Positions 22,056-32,220 of a stretch of 64,000 nt of DNA are shown here, piece by piece; the stretch's first letter is position 1; each line of letters opens with the position of its first letter. The DNA is from Porodaedalea pini (taxonomy: Eukaryota; Basidiomycota; Agaricomycetes; Hymenochaetales; Hymenochaetaceae), in assembly GCA_002794775.1 (NCBI GenBank), contig NBAY01000010.1:62001-126000 (forward strand), read 5' to 3'. The position numbers were made by a program, and so were the translations under genes. A model generated the notes under the pieces. That model saw only the letters and a program-made list of their open reading frames with translations, was not told the origin of the DNA and did no database searches.

Positions 22056-22468
22056 TGTTAGGCGGGAGTCCGGGAGACGACTCGGACTGGGCAGGCCTCG
22101 GCTGACTGTCGTCTGGGACGTGCTATACTCGAGCGTAGACTCGGGACACGTTTACTCAGGCTAGGTCGTCGCGGAGGTAAGAGGATTAATACAAGTCTAA
22201 ACTAATACAAGGGGGACGAGTCTCACCTAGGTCGTCGCAGAGGTAAGAGGAAAAGCAGAACAAGGAGTTCATGCGATTCCTGAGACCTTATATAGCGACG
22301 ACCGTGAGACTATATTACCTAACATTACATAACGAGTGGGAATGGAACGAATGAAGGCAGTGTGGGAATGATTTTGTAAGATGGGTAAATATAATGAAAA
22401 GGACGGATATAATAAAGGGAATGGTAAAAGGGAGAATAAAGGAAAAGGTGAAAGTTCAGGTTCTAACA
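22056..22468 (-). repeat. 5' LTR of inner element
   Basis: A 413-bp LTR in the promoter position for the minus-strand transcript, nearly identical to 16224-16636. It contains TATATAAG, the putative transcript start, and two copies of a 17-20-bp motif around CTAGGTCGTCGCGGAGG, one copy carrying the only LTR-LTR difference. Confidence 0.95.
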
Positions 22469-22473
22469 ACCTC

Positions 22474-24468
22474 CAGTCCTGGCCATCGCGAACGATGAGG
22501 GCCCTTTCCGCGTCGAAGCGGACTCATCAAACTTCGTGCTTGGAGGAGTGTTGTTGCAGAAGTAGGAAGGCAAGTGGAGGGTGATCGCCTACAGGTCGGA
22601 AGCGCTCCAACCAGTGGAATGGAACTACGAGATCTATGACAAGGAGATGCTTGCGATCGTTTCGGCACTCAAGGAGTGGCGGCAATACCTCCTCGGCACT
22701 CGCCACAAGATTGAAATCTGGTCCGACCATGCCAATCTTACCTACTTCAAGTTGGCGCAGAAGCTAAGCTATCGTCAAGCTCACTGGCAGACCGAACTTG
22801 AAGAATTCGACTTCCACCTTGAGCACAAGCCGGGGAAGACGATGGGCAAGGCCGACCTGCTGTCGCATAAGGCAGGGTATGATCAAGGCAAGGATGACAA
22901 CAAGGGCATTGTGTTCATCAAGGAGAAGTGGTTGAACTGCAGGGTGGTGTGAACGTCGCGCGACGAGGTGCTGGAACGAGTGGGTGACGCGCAGAGGGTG
23001 CAGGATGGGTCGGAGAGGCCGATGGGTATGACGGAAGTCGCTGGGTTGTGGCAGATGAAAGGCAAGGTATACGTGCCGTCGACAATGAGAGAGGCCGTAT
23101 TGAGGGAATGTCACGACTCAGTGCTGGCTGGACACCCAGGAGCATCAAAGACGGTGGAGCTCGTCCGTCAAGACTTCTGGTGGACATCAATGTTCTCTGA
23201 CGTCTGAGCATATGTCCAAGGGTGTGACCGCTGTCAACGAACAAAAGCTCTGAGGGCGTCGAGGTCAAGGCCACTCCATCCAAATGCAGTCCCTGAAAGC
23301 CCCTGGGAAATCATCACAGTTGACCTCATCGGAGAGCTCCCGGACTCCAAGGGGCACAACGCGATCTGCGTTTTCATTGATAGATTCTCAAAACAGATGC
23401 ATGCAATCCCGACGACGACGAAGTTGTCGGCGGAAGGCATGGCCCAGCTGTACCACGACCACATTTTTCACCTCCACGGCTTACCAAAGAAGATCATCCA
23501 TGACCGAGGCATGCAGTTCGACGCTTCAATGATGAAGGAGCTGTACAAACTCCTGCACATCGAAGGCAACCCGTCAACGGCATATCACCCACAGATGGAT
23601 GGTCAGACGGAACACGTTAACCAAGAACTCGAACAGTACCTTCGACTCTTCGTCAACCATCGTCAATCAGACTGGAAGGACTGGCTCCCTCTCGCGGAGT
23701 TTGCATACAACAACTGCGAACACTCGGCGACAAGAATGTCCCCCTTCTATGCAAACACAGGACGTCACCCCTTGAGCTTCGACACAACATGAACCTCGTC
23801 TACCAACATGTCGGTGGAAGAATTCGCGAAGCACATCAAGGAAACTCATCGTGTTGTGAAGGACAACTTGGTCAAGGCGGCGGACGACATGAAGCGCTAC
23901 CATGACTGGACAGCAGGGACTTCGGTGGAGTACAAGGCTGGGGATCAGGTTTTCCTTGACGGGCAAAACATCAGCACAGACTCGCCAACAAAGAAACTCG
24001 CTGACAAATGGTATGGTCCCTTCGAGATTGTCGACAAGGTGGGAGCTAGTGCATACAAACTCAGGCTCCCCAAGCAATGGAAGAAGGTCCACCCGGTATT
24101 CAACGAAGCCCTGCTAAAGCCCGCCGTCGAACCATCCTTCGAGAGCCGGAAACAACCAGCACCGCTGCCACCTCACATCATTGACAACGAGGAAGAGTAC
24201 AAGATCGAGGAAGTTCTAGACTCGTGTCTGCACCGAGGAAAGCTACAATACCTCATCAAGTGGGCTGGCTACAACAAACCGACTTGGCAGCCCAAGATGG
24301 ACTTTGGTGAGAACGCAAGGGAGGCAATCGCTGAATTCTATCAGAAACACCCCAGCGCCCCTCGAAAACTCGACATTCCTCGCCAACGACTATGCCCACA
24401 CTTTGTCGACATCGAACCAGACGACCTCAATCTTGGTTGGTCGGGACGCCCAACCTTGAGGGGGGGGG
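22474..24468 (+). pseudogene. pol of outer element, 3' half (RNase H, integrase, chromodomain)
   Basis: Resumes exactly after the inner insertion. It contains RNase H, the integrase zinc finger and DDE core (TAYHPQMDGQTEHVN), and a chromodomain (YLIKWAGYNKPTWQP). Stops are at 22564-22566 (TAG for CAG), 22950-22952 (TGA), 23206-23208 (TGA for CGA) and 23790-23792 (TGA for CGA). The terminal G-run has gained one base relative to the intact copy, so the frame reads past the normal stop into the LTR. Confidence 0.9.
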
Positions 24469-24471
24469 TAA
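24459..24471 (+). other. Polypurine tract of outer element
   Basis: AG followed by nine G and TAA immediately precedes the 3' LTR at 24472; this is the expected plus-strand priming site. Confidence 0.65.
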
Positions 24472-24896
24472 TGTTAGGACTCAAACTTTTACCTTTTCTT
24501 TTCTTTTCCTTTTACCATTTCTTTCCTTTTAACCGCTCCTTTTCATTAGAATTAATCATCTTTTCAATCATTTCCCACACTCCTTCCACATAACCTTCAT
24601 TCATTCCATTCTGTTCGTCTATGTAACCTTAGATAATATAGTCTCACGGTCGCCACTATATGAGGTCTCAGGAATCGCATGAACTCCTTGTTCTGCTTTT
24701 CCTCTTACCTCCACGACGACCTAGGTGAGACTCGTTCCCCTTGTATTAGTTTAGACTTGTATTAATCCTCTTACCTCCATGACGACCTAGCCTGAGTACA
24801 GTGTGTCCCGAGTCTCTGCTCGAGTATAGCACGTCCCAGACGACAGTCAGCTGAGGCCTGCCTAGTCCGAGCCATCTCCCGGACTTCCACCTAACA
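24472..24896 (+). repeat. 3' LTR of outer element
   Basis: 425 bp, TGTTAGG..CCTAACA, the same length as the 5' LTR. By eye it differs at seven positions, six of which are CpG to TpG/CpA changes. The right target duplication CCTGT follows at 24897-24901. Confidence 0.94.
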
Positions 24897-24901
24897 CCTG
24901 T

Positions 24902-25788
24902 CTGGGTAAAAAAGGCTTGTATTTCATACCCTTCCCGTGCCTCTTTGATCGGAAATACCATTGTTCCTACCGATAAAAACAGAAAGAAGACAGATGAGGA
25001 TCTGCAAATATGCAAATCTTAGTGCTGGCGATCATTTAGCACCACAGCTGCAGCTCATTGGAAAATCAGAAGTGATGCATGTGGTCTAGATCTTATTGGA
25101 CCTGGACCTGGAGGCTTTAAAAGGCCGTCGACCTGTATTTCTAGTTTTGTACACATCACCGCTAAGCTTCTACTCAGACAGCAGGACCTTGCGCACCGAG
25201 CGGATTTTGTCCTAAGCAGACTTTGCTGTTGCAATTCAGCAATGGGTATGCGTGCTTTCAGTGTCTAGGATGCGTCTTGAGGTACGAGTCCATGTGCTTG
25301 CATGCGACCTAACTGATCGTTTACTGAATCCGACTTGAAAAAGTTTGCAATGTATAATGTTCTGAGCCAACACGAGCGCAAGCATTACCTGAAATGGGGT
25401 TTCTGTGCTCCCCTAATCAGAGGTCTGTTGACACAGTATACATTCACGCTTCCTTTCACTGTGGCGACTGCTGAATGTATACAGGGCGGTCTGATGATCG
25501 CAATTGGAAGTCAGACGCTGCACATTACACTATGTTTGGCCGCGGACCTGACTCTCACTGTTTCGCGCAATCTGCCATGAGAGGCGAATCAGACAGTTAA
25601 TCTCACGTTCAGTGTCTGGAGGGCATCCATATTCCACTTTGGTCAGCCTGAAAGAAAATACGTCTAATAATCGTCAACGAGAATGTCTGTGCAGATTCGC
25701 TCAGGGTATAAAAGCTCGTCCGCTTGGTCACTACAGCCTCAGCTTCAGAGCTACCCCAAGCCACACTTGTTACAACTTCTGCCATACG
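24902..25788. other. Intergenic, including promoter of split gene
   Basis: No gene is recognised. A TATAAAAG box lies at 25707-25714, 75-82 bases upstream of the ATG of the split lectin-like gene. A second TTTAAAAGG near 25115 lacks a following gene and might belong to a lost paralogue. Confidence 0.45.
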
Positions 25789-26369
25789 ATGTCGCCTACT
25801 AACCTCAACTTCACCTCTCTTGCTGCCAACGCTGTTACTCCTTCCAGTGGCAACAACTATCAGGTCGAGAATCTCGGGTTTGCGCACTGGCTTGACAATG
25901 CGAACACAGCCACTGTGGACGGCAACCCTATCATCTCTTGGCAGCAGAACCATCAGGAAAAACCTCCCTGGCAGAAAATAGCAGAATCGCCGGAATCAGC
26001 CGGTGATTCCGGCTGATTCCATACTTGGCAGATTCTATAAGGGTATTCCGTATTCTGTGGTATTCTATCATTTTTCACCTGTATTCTAGACTTTCTCTAG
26101 TATTCTCTTAGCATTCACATCATTTATTTGTGCATTCCAGTCATTCTTCATCATTTATTCATGCATTCCACTTTTTCTTCATTGTTTATTTGTGTATTCC
26201 AAATTTTCTTCAATATAAATTATGCTATTCCGTACTCATTCCATACATGTCTGTAGTTACTCGACCTACTTAACAAACAGGTCATGGAGCACACCAGGAA
26301 GATCACCGTGAATAATAGCCACAATGCTGATCATAGATACAGCAGTCTCCAGTTCTGTGAGTGCTATTG

Positions 26370-28735
26370 GCACCAGACTCGATGGGTGGGTACTGCACCT
26401 GATTGAAGGGAATGGCACACAACTTTGCGCCTGCGGATGGCATGCATATGTCTTATGGTTCCAAGCTATGTAGAATAGGATAATGGTCAGTTCACTCACT
26501 TTAGCAAAGTGGAGGAAGGAGAGGAAACACACACTTGCGTCCACTGTGCTCCTTGATGTCTTCTTTGCACGCTTTCTCTTCGCACTGTGGAAGGACTGCA
26601 ACATATTTGCTGTCGAGTGTTGGCACGATATCATCTCATTTGGTTATGACACGCAGGTGAGACATGTACAGAGTGTGCAAAGCCTTTGCGTGCTTGAACA
26701 TCTCCTGTTGGATAGTCTTGGGAAGTCCAGGTACTGCAGTCTCCAGTTCTGCGAGTGCTACTGGCGCCTTCATGCCTGTACCACGTCGCACAGTAAGTGT
26801 TTGCTTCTTCTGGATGTCGATCGGACAGAGTTCGAGGCGAAGTGGCACACACTGGACAAAAAGCCATTTGTAAGACAACAGGAAAACCAAGAAATAAGGA
26901 ATAATTGAAATTTCACGCCTTTTGATCCCAGTCGTTGAACTTGTAGCCAGGAGTGTAGCCATCCTGTATGTCCGCCTTCACACAGATACTGGCTTTCCTG
27001 AGCGTCTTCATGAGCTCCTGCTTATTGGTGCGCATGGTGATATTGCAGGGGGACAGCGATTGCTTGGATGCAAGCGATGTGTGATGGGAGAACAAGACCC
27101 TGGTTGTCGCCACAAATCACGACCATGATTCTGATTGTGCATGTGTTAAGGCCCCATGACTTCTACCACACAATAATTTGCTGCCATTTGGACCCGTACC
27201 CTGCAGATCATCCAGGTCTTTGGCCACAATGTTGAACATCTCTGGCTGCAAGAAGTCTTGGTCAAGGCAATGCGATGTCGCAGCCCAGATGCCATGGCTG
27301 GTCATCGGAATGAAGCCTTCCACAGTCGTCATGTAAAGACCACCAGCAAACTTCTCCTTCTTGGACTTGACACCTAGGATGACGGGTACAGTAAGCGGCT
27401 CCTTGTACACACGACGATGTAGATTGAGAATTTCCTGTACTTCAGTGTCAGCCTCCTTCGTGAGATGTGCAGTGTGGCCTTCCTGCCATAGGAATTTGCG
27501 CATACGGAGGAACGGCTGGGGGCTCTTGAACTCACAGCGCACGACACTGATCCACTGGTTAGGCTTGAGGGGTAGATCATGACAGCTCTTGATCCATTTG
27601 GTGTAGTAGGGATACATGGCCGTTTCTGTAGTCGGACAGATTACTATGGGCTCCTCAAGCTCGGAGCTCCCTCTGAAGACGCACGTCATATCAACCTTGA
27701 TCAGTGCCTATAATACTTGTCAGCACAAAGTGAGGGATTACAGAACAACCAATGCACATTCGTATACCAAGCCAGAAAGTCGACCTCTTTCTTCACGCCA
27801 ATAGCAATCTTCACCGCACCATTGGTTATCCCTTCCTCTTTCATTGCGTCTTCCTGTGTGGCAATTGCAGATGTGCGCACCACAGCATCTTCGCCTTCCA
27901 CTCACTGTAACATCCGCTGTGGTATGTCGTGGGAAGGTGCATTCCACCTTCCATATTTATGATTTTCATGTTGTCCACACCCTCACCATCACCTTTTACG
28001 AACTTATTTTTCTTCTGGCCCCATTTGAGTTGTGTATTACGGTGGCGTCGACCTGCAACGCTGTTGTCACTGATGAGATCGAATGTTGTGCCAGAGGCTT
28101 GCTCAGCGAAGGAGGCACCATCTCTGAGGGAGTAGCTGTTCCATGCAAAGCATATTAGGAGTTGTATTATGTGAAGGACATGCGAAGATGTGTGCCCTTT
28201 CTCCATCATAGCTCCTTTTTGAAAATAAGCCTCAGCCTTGAGTTCCACAAAATCTAACTTGTGAAGCTTGGTCTCCCCATTTTTGAGAGCACACAAGTAT
28301 GAAGTAATGGTGGTTCCAGGGAGGAAGACAGTAAAATCTGAGGCAAGCACATGTACAGTGAAGAGGGAAGTCAATGATGTGAGCGATGCACCAAGAACCG
28401 TGGCAATTGGGAACGTGTTTGCATCAAGTGCTAATAGTGAAAGTGGATGAACTTTAACAATGCATGTGGACAGATAAAGAGACTGTGCTCATGGGAGTCC
28501 TTGTTCAACATGAAAATTTCTTTTAGCAGGTCCAGTGATGCGTACAATGACGACAACAGGAACTGTTGCGGCAGACTTTACGGTCTTCAGCTTGAAGACG
28601 AGTGTTCTAATAAGTTGAAAGTCAGAACTCGGATGGCATGTTGCCTGCAGCAGTGAGTGTGTCCCACCAGGCAGCTGGCAAGGCTACCACTTCATGTGTG
28701 ATGGTTGCGGTGGGTGCAATCGAGGGTTTTTTCAG
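26370..28735 (-). pseudogene. Captured prolyl-tRNA synthetase, degenerate
   Basis: Segments in gene order on the minus strand recall a fungal cytosolic ProRS, which charges tRNA-Pro. The N-terminal editing-like region gives WWDTLTAAG, FKLKTVKSAATVPVVVIV (about 28560-28620), TFPIATVLGASL and TVFLPG (28320-28430). The start of the core is AIGVKKEVDFLAWYTNV (about 27750-27830). The catalytic domain (27117-27700) has ETAMYPYYTKWI, FLWQEGHTAHLT and FAGGLYMTTVEGFIP. The anticodon-binding region gives GYTPGYKFNDWD (26915-26990) and QTLTVRRGTG. The tail, VAVLPQCEEKACKEDIKE, is near 26550-26620, with CAIPFNQVQYPPI near 26400. The stretch covering class II motif 1 is missing between about 27690 and 27720, and several frameshifts and stops are present. 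It lies wholly inside the TIR element and is a gene capture, not a working gene. Confidence 0.8.
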
Positions 28736-28879
28736 ACATTCTGTAAGACGTCAGCACCAGACATAGTAGAGTGGTAGTAGATGTGAAGGCGATGTGTGGT
28801 GTGTTGTGCCAAAACCAACATACATGTGATCAAGTTCCCACACCTCTTCTGTGGACGATGCATCCAGGATTGGACTTGG

Positions 28880-29545
28880 CAGTTTTTGTCACCTGAAGTG
28901 CCTCCAAATACAAAATATAGCATATCTCACTCAATTCTTCACACAAACTCTTCAAAAAAGTTGCTAAATTTATGTTTCAATGTTTTCTAAAATTTATGTG
29001 AGCTTAGAGGACAGAATATGGAATATTGAGGCTGCAGATGTGAGAATATGTGTTTTTCTAGTAAAACTCCTTCCCTGAATTTCCCTGAGCTCAATTGTGA
29101 AGCTAATGACATGAAACTTGTTGGAGAATGGTATGTATAATTTATATTGAATTTTAGATGGCTTATAACAATTCAGAGAATTTTTTGAAGACTGTCTGAG
29201 TCAAGCAAATTTGAGTTTCAGCACAACAGTCAAGCAGAACAAGAGACATTCACTCTAGTTCAGCCCTCATAAAATCAACAATATAGTATACAGACCATTC
29301 TCCAACAAGTTTCATGTCATTAGCTTCAAAATTGAGCTCAGGAAAAATCAAGGAAGGAGTTTTGCTGGGAAAACACCTATTCTCACTACTGCAGCCTTAA
29401 TTAACCACCTTCTGTCCACTAAGCTCACATAAATTTAGAAGCCACTGAAACATAAATTAAGCAACTTTTTTGAACTGATTCTGTTAAGCATTGAGTGAGA
29501 TATGGATTTTACAAGTTTCTGAGGTGCTCAAATGCCACATTTGCT
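28880..29545. repeat. Imperfect long inverted repeat (decayed foldback)
   Basis: Arms of about 250 bp (roughly 28890-29150 and 29270-29540) are inversely similar: for example GACATGAAACTTGTTGGAGA near 29110 pairs with TCTCCAACAAGTTTCATGTC near 29300. Many mismatches and indels suggest an older foldback element. No open reading frame of interest. Confidence 0.65.
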
Positions 29546-29729
29546 ATAACTTTTTTTGGCTCATTCCATAACTCACCTTGCCGATTCCAGCAAATTCCAA
29601 TACAATTTTATAATTCTACTCAATTCTGTGCAATTCCACAAACCACCTTGCCAATTCCAGCAAATTCCAAATACAGTTCCTCAATTCTGTGCAAATTCTG
29701 TGCAATTCCAAGGGTCCAAACCCATTTTA

Positions 29730-30578
29730 CAGCCATTTTCATAAGTCCTGCGACACGTGCATGTCACGTGAAGTGAGCCGCGTCAGAGCCAAAATGTCGA
29801 AAAATTAGAGTAAATGTTGATTTTCTCTGTAAATTCTGCACAGTACCTGCTCGTTAAGTACTCAAAAAAAAGGCACGGTTCTCAGGAGCAGAAATATGTA
29901 AAATATGGAGCAATACATTGATTGTGTAGGTGGGTAGAGATCAAACAAGTGCAGCCAGTCTGTTCTCTCATACATTTCCACTGACATTCAAAAATTATGG
30001 CTCCCCTAAATCTACCTATAAAATTCTTTCCTGTGTCTGTAAATTAAGTATATGATTATACCAACAGCTCCTGCAAGTTTGAAGCCAATCCATTCAGTAT
30101 TCATGGTCCAGCAGCAACATTTGTGTTCCACTTCAAGCTCTTTCCACCCTCCTTTTCTTACAACAGGTCTTGCAGAGTAGAACACAAATCTTGCTGCTGC
30201 ACCATGAATACTGAATGGATTGGCTTCAAACTTGCAGGAGCTGTTGATATAGTCATATACTTAATTTACAGTCACAGGAAAGAATTTTATAGGTAGATGT
30301 AGGGGAGCCATAATTTTTGAATCTCAGTGGAAATGGGTGAGAGAACAGACCAGCTGCACTTGTTTGATCTCCACCTGCCTACACAGTCAATTTATTGCTC
30401 CCTATTTTACATATTTCTGCTCCTGAGAACCATGCCTTTTTTTTGAGTACTTAATGAGCAGGTACTGTGCAGAATTTACAGAGAAAATAGGCATTCATTC
30501 TAATTTTTTGACATTTTGGCTCTGATGCGGCTCACTTCACGTGACATGCACGTGTCGCAGGACTTATGAAAATGGCTG
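29730..30578. mobile_element. 849-bp foldback element, copy 1
   Basis: A nearly perfect palindrome with arms of about 395 bp, starting CAGCCATTTTCATAAGTCC and ending with its inverse, flanked by TA on both sides (29728-29729 and 30579-30580). It is nested in the ProRS-carrying element. No coding potential. A second copy of identical length is at 31372-32220. Confidence 0.85.
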
Positions 30579-31371
30579 TAATGCCATTCCAAACTATTCT
30601 ACAATTTTCTTTCTATTCTAAAATTATTCCATGATATTCCACTGGGAGGTTTTTCCTGATGACAGCCCTGAGACAACGAACCAGATTGTAAATAAGGTTC
30701 CAATGCACTTTGAGCGTGTAGACTCACCGCTTTGCTAGTGGATGTACCTCACCTATCCGTCAAGCAATGGAGACACTGTTTTTACCCTCCAGGCGCTTTC
30801 TACGATCCAGAGCAATTCTGATGCTATTATTGATGGCCGCGGCAGCTACGTCCATGTCGACTCATCCGTAAGTGACCCATTCTCCCTCTATGCAAATTTG
30901 CTCAGTGTGTCCCTTCAGACCAACAAGTTGGTTCACGGAGGCCAACCACAGGCTTGGAAGCTCATTGAAGTTGCCCCATCCATCTTCAAGTAAGAGCACT
31001 CAGTTATGAATATTCTTTAAATATTTTATTCGTCTACTTTTCCAGGATGTCACCTTTTGAAGACATTTTCTCTTCTGACGGAAGGCTTGTTGCGACCGAT
31101 ATCAACGCTGTAAGCCTTCTGTTGATTTTACACAATAAAGAAAGACTGACCTGCAATTCAGGCTATAATGAGCGTCGTGGCCAACCAGGTGGAGCTGCAG
31201 CAAGACATATCTTCGCTTGAGCAGTTCTGGACCTTCAATTAGCTGAGGCGGATGCTCCGGGCATTGGTAGACCTGAGCTCTCAGAGGTCAAGCTCGAGGC
31301 TTGCTGGAGCTGAATATGAGAAAATCCCTTCTCCCATTATTGATTTGGTTCATGTACCTGTTGTCCATTGA

Positions 31372-32220
31372 CAGCCTTTTTCATAAGTCCTGCGACACGT
31401 GCATGTCACGTGAAGTGAGCCGCGTCAGAGCCAAAGTGTCAAAAAATTAGAATGAATGCCTATTTTCTCTGTGAATTCTGCACAGTACCTGCTCATTAAG
31501 TACTCAAAAAAAAGGCACGGTTCTCAGGAGAAGAAATATTTAAAATAGGGAGCAATAAATTGACTGTGTAGGTGGGTGGAGATCAAACAAGTGCAGCTAG
31601 TCTGTTCTCTCACCCATTTCCACTGAGATTCAAAAATTATGGCTCCCCTACATCTACCTATAAAATTCTTTCCTGTGTCTGTAAATTAAGTATATGACTA
31701 TACCAACATATCCTGCAAGTTTGAAGCCAATCCATTCAGTATTCATGGTCCAGCAGCAACATTTGTGTTCCACTTCAAGCTCTTTCCACCCTCCTTTTCT
31801 CACAACAGGTCTTGCAGAGTAGAACACAAATCTTGCTGCTGGACCATGAATACTGAATGGATTGGCTTCAAACTTGCAGGATATGTTGGTATAGTCATAT
31901 ACTTAATTTACAGACACAGGAAAGAATTTTATAGGTAGATGTAGGGGAGCCATAATTTTTGAATCTCAGTGGAAATGGGTGAGAGAACAGACCAGCTGCA
32001 CTTGTTTGATCTCCACCCACCTACACAGTCAATTTATTGCTCCCTATTTTAAATATTTCTTCTCCTGAGAACCGTGCCTTTTTTTTGAGTACTTAATGAG
32101 CAGGTACTGTGCAGAATTCACAGAGAAAATAGGCATTCATTCTAATTTTTCGACACTTTGGCTCTGACGTGGCTCACTTCATGTGACATGCACGTGTCGC
32201 AGGACTTATGAAAAAGGCTG
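31372..32220. mobile_element. 849-bp foldback element, copy 2
   Basis: The same sequence as 29730-30578 with minor differences, beginning CAGCCTTTTTCATAAGTCC and ending with its inverse complement. It is flanked by GA on both sides (31370-31371 and 32221-32222). It lies 129 bp after the stop of the split lectin-like gene. A transcript across it would fold into a hairpin of about 395 bp. Confidence 0.86.

Larger units (their letters stand above)
16224..22468 (-). mobile_element. Inner Ty3/gypsy chromovirus, young and intact
   Basis: A 6245-bp LTR retrotransposon inserted antisense into pol of the outer element, with a perfect 5-bp target duplication ACCTC (16219-16223 and 22469-22473). The 413-bp LTRs differ at one base by eye (16407 G versus 22239 A, a CpG transition). 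The gag frame and a pol frame of about 1,214 codons are uninterrupted. It has the self-priming PBS, a polypurine tract, the -1 frameshift signal, an integrase and a C-terminal chromodomain. It may still be capable of transposition. Confidence 0.96.
12397..24896 (+). mobile_element. Outer Ty3/gypsy chromovirus, old, inactivated
   Basis: A full-length LTR retrotransposon bounded by 425-bp LTRs and a perfect 5-bp target duplication, CCTGT (12392-12396 and 24897-24901). It is interrupted by a second element at 16224-22468. Removing that insert plus one copy of its duplication leaves 6250 bp, nearly the same size as the insert (6245 bp), so the two are the same family. The coding region carries at least eight premature stops, most of them CGA to TGA, and the two LTRs differ at about seven positions. 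It cannot be autonomous. Confidence 0.95.
25954..30658. mobile_element. TIR element carrying a captured prolyl-tRNA synthetase gene
   Basis: A 4705-bp insertion with perfect 15-bp terminal inverted repeats, CAGGAAAAACCTCCC, and a 2-bp AT flank on each side. The interrupted exon shows the pre-insertion site directly. Both subterminal regions are rich in ATTCC/ATTCT words (about 26005-26240 and 29560-29725 plus 30580-30645). No transposase is seen. The cargo is a degenerate prolyl-tRNA synthetase gene (minus, about 26370-28735), an imperfect inverted repeat (28900-29530) and a nested 849-bp foldback element (29730-30578). It is therefore a non-autonomous Pack-type element. The superfamily is not assigned; 2-bp duplications and CAG..CTG ends would fit a CMC-like group, but that is inference. 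Confidence 0.78.
25789..31242 (+). pseudogene. Lectin-like gene A, split by a 4.7-kb transposon
   Basis: Exon pieces are 25789-25953, 30661-30687, 30739-30867, 30919-30989, 31046-31109 and 31162-31242, with introns of 51-56 nt. Ignoring the insert, they join in frame to 178 residues. The pattern (YQVENLGFAHWLD, DGNPIISWQQN, NQIWMYLTY, then QFWTFN near the end) resembles a ricin-B type beta-trefoil lectin, but the similarity is weak and no function is asserted. The transposon at 25954-30658 lies within the first exon, flanked by AT on both sides. TATAAAAG is at 25707. Two related copies follow at 32579-33333 (minus) and 34577-35344 (plus), with the same exon order. Confidence 0.7.

Noticed and set aside
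24902..25020. Continuation of the small 12114-12371 frame on the far side of the retroelement
   Set aside because: Joining at the CCTGT target site does not extend that frame into anything protein-like, so gene disruption there remains unsupported.
26266..28443. A functional prolyl-tRNA synthetase gene
   Set aside because: Frameshifts, stops and a missing catalytic section, and it lies entirely inside a transposable element.
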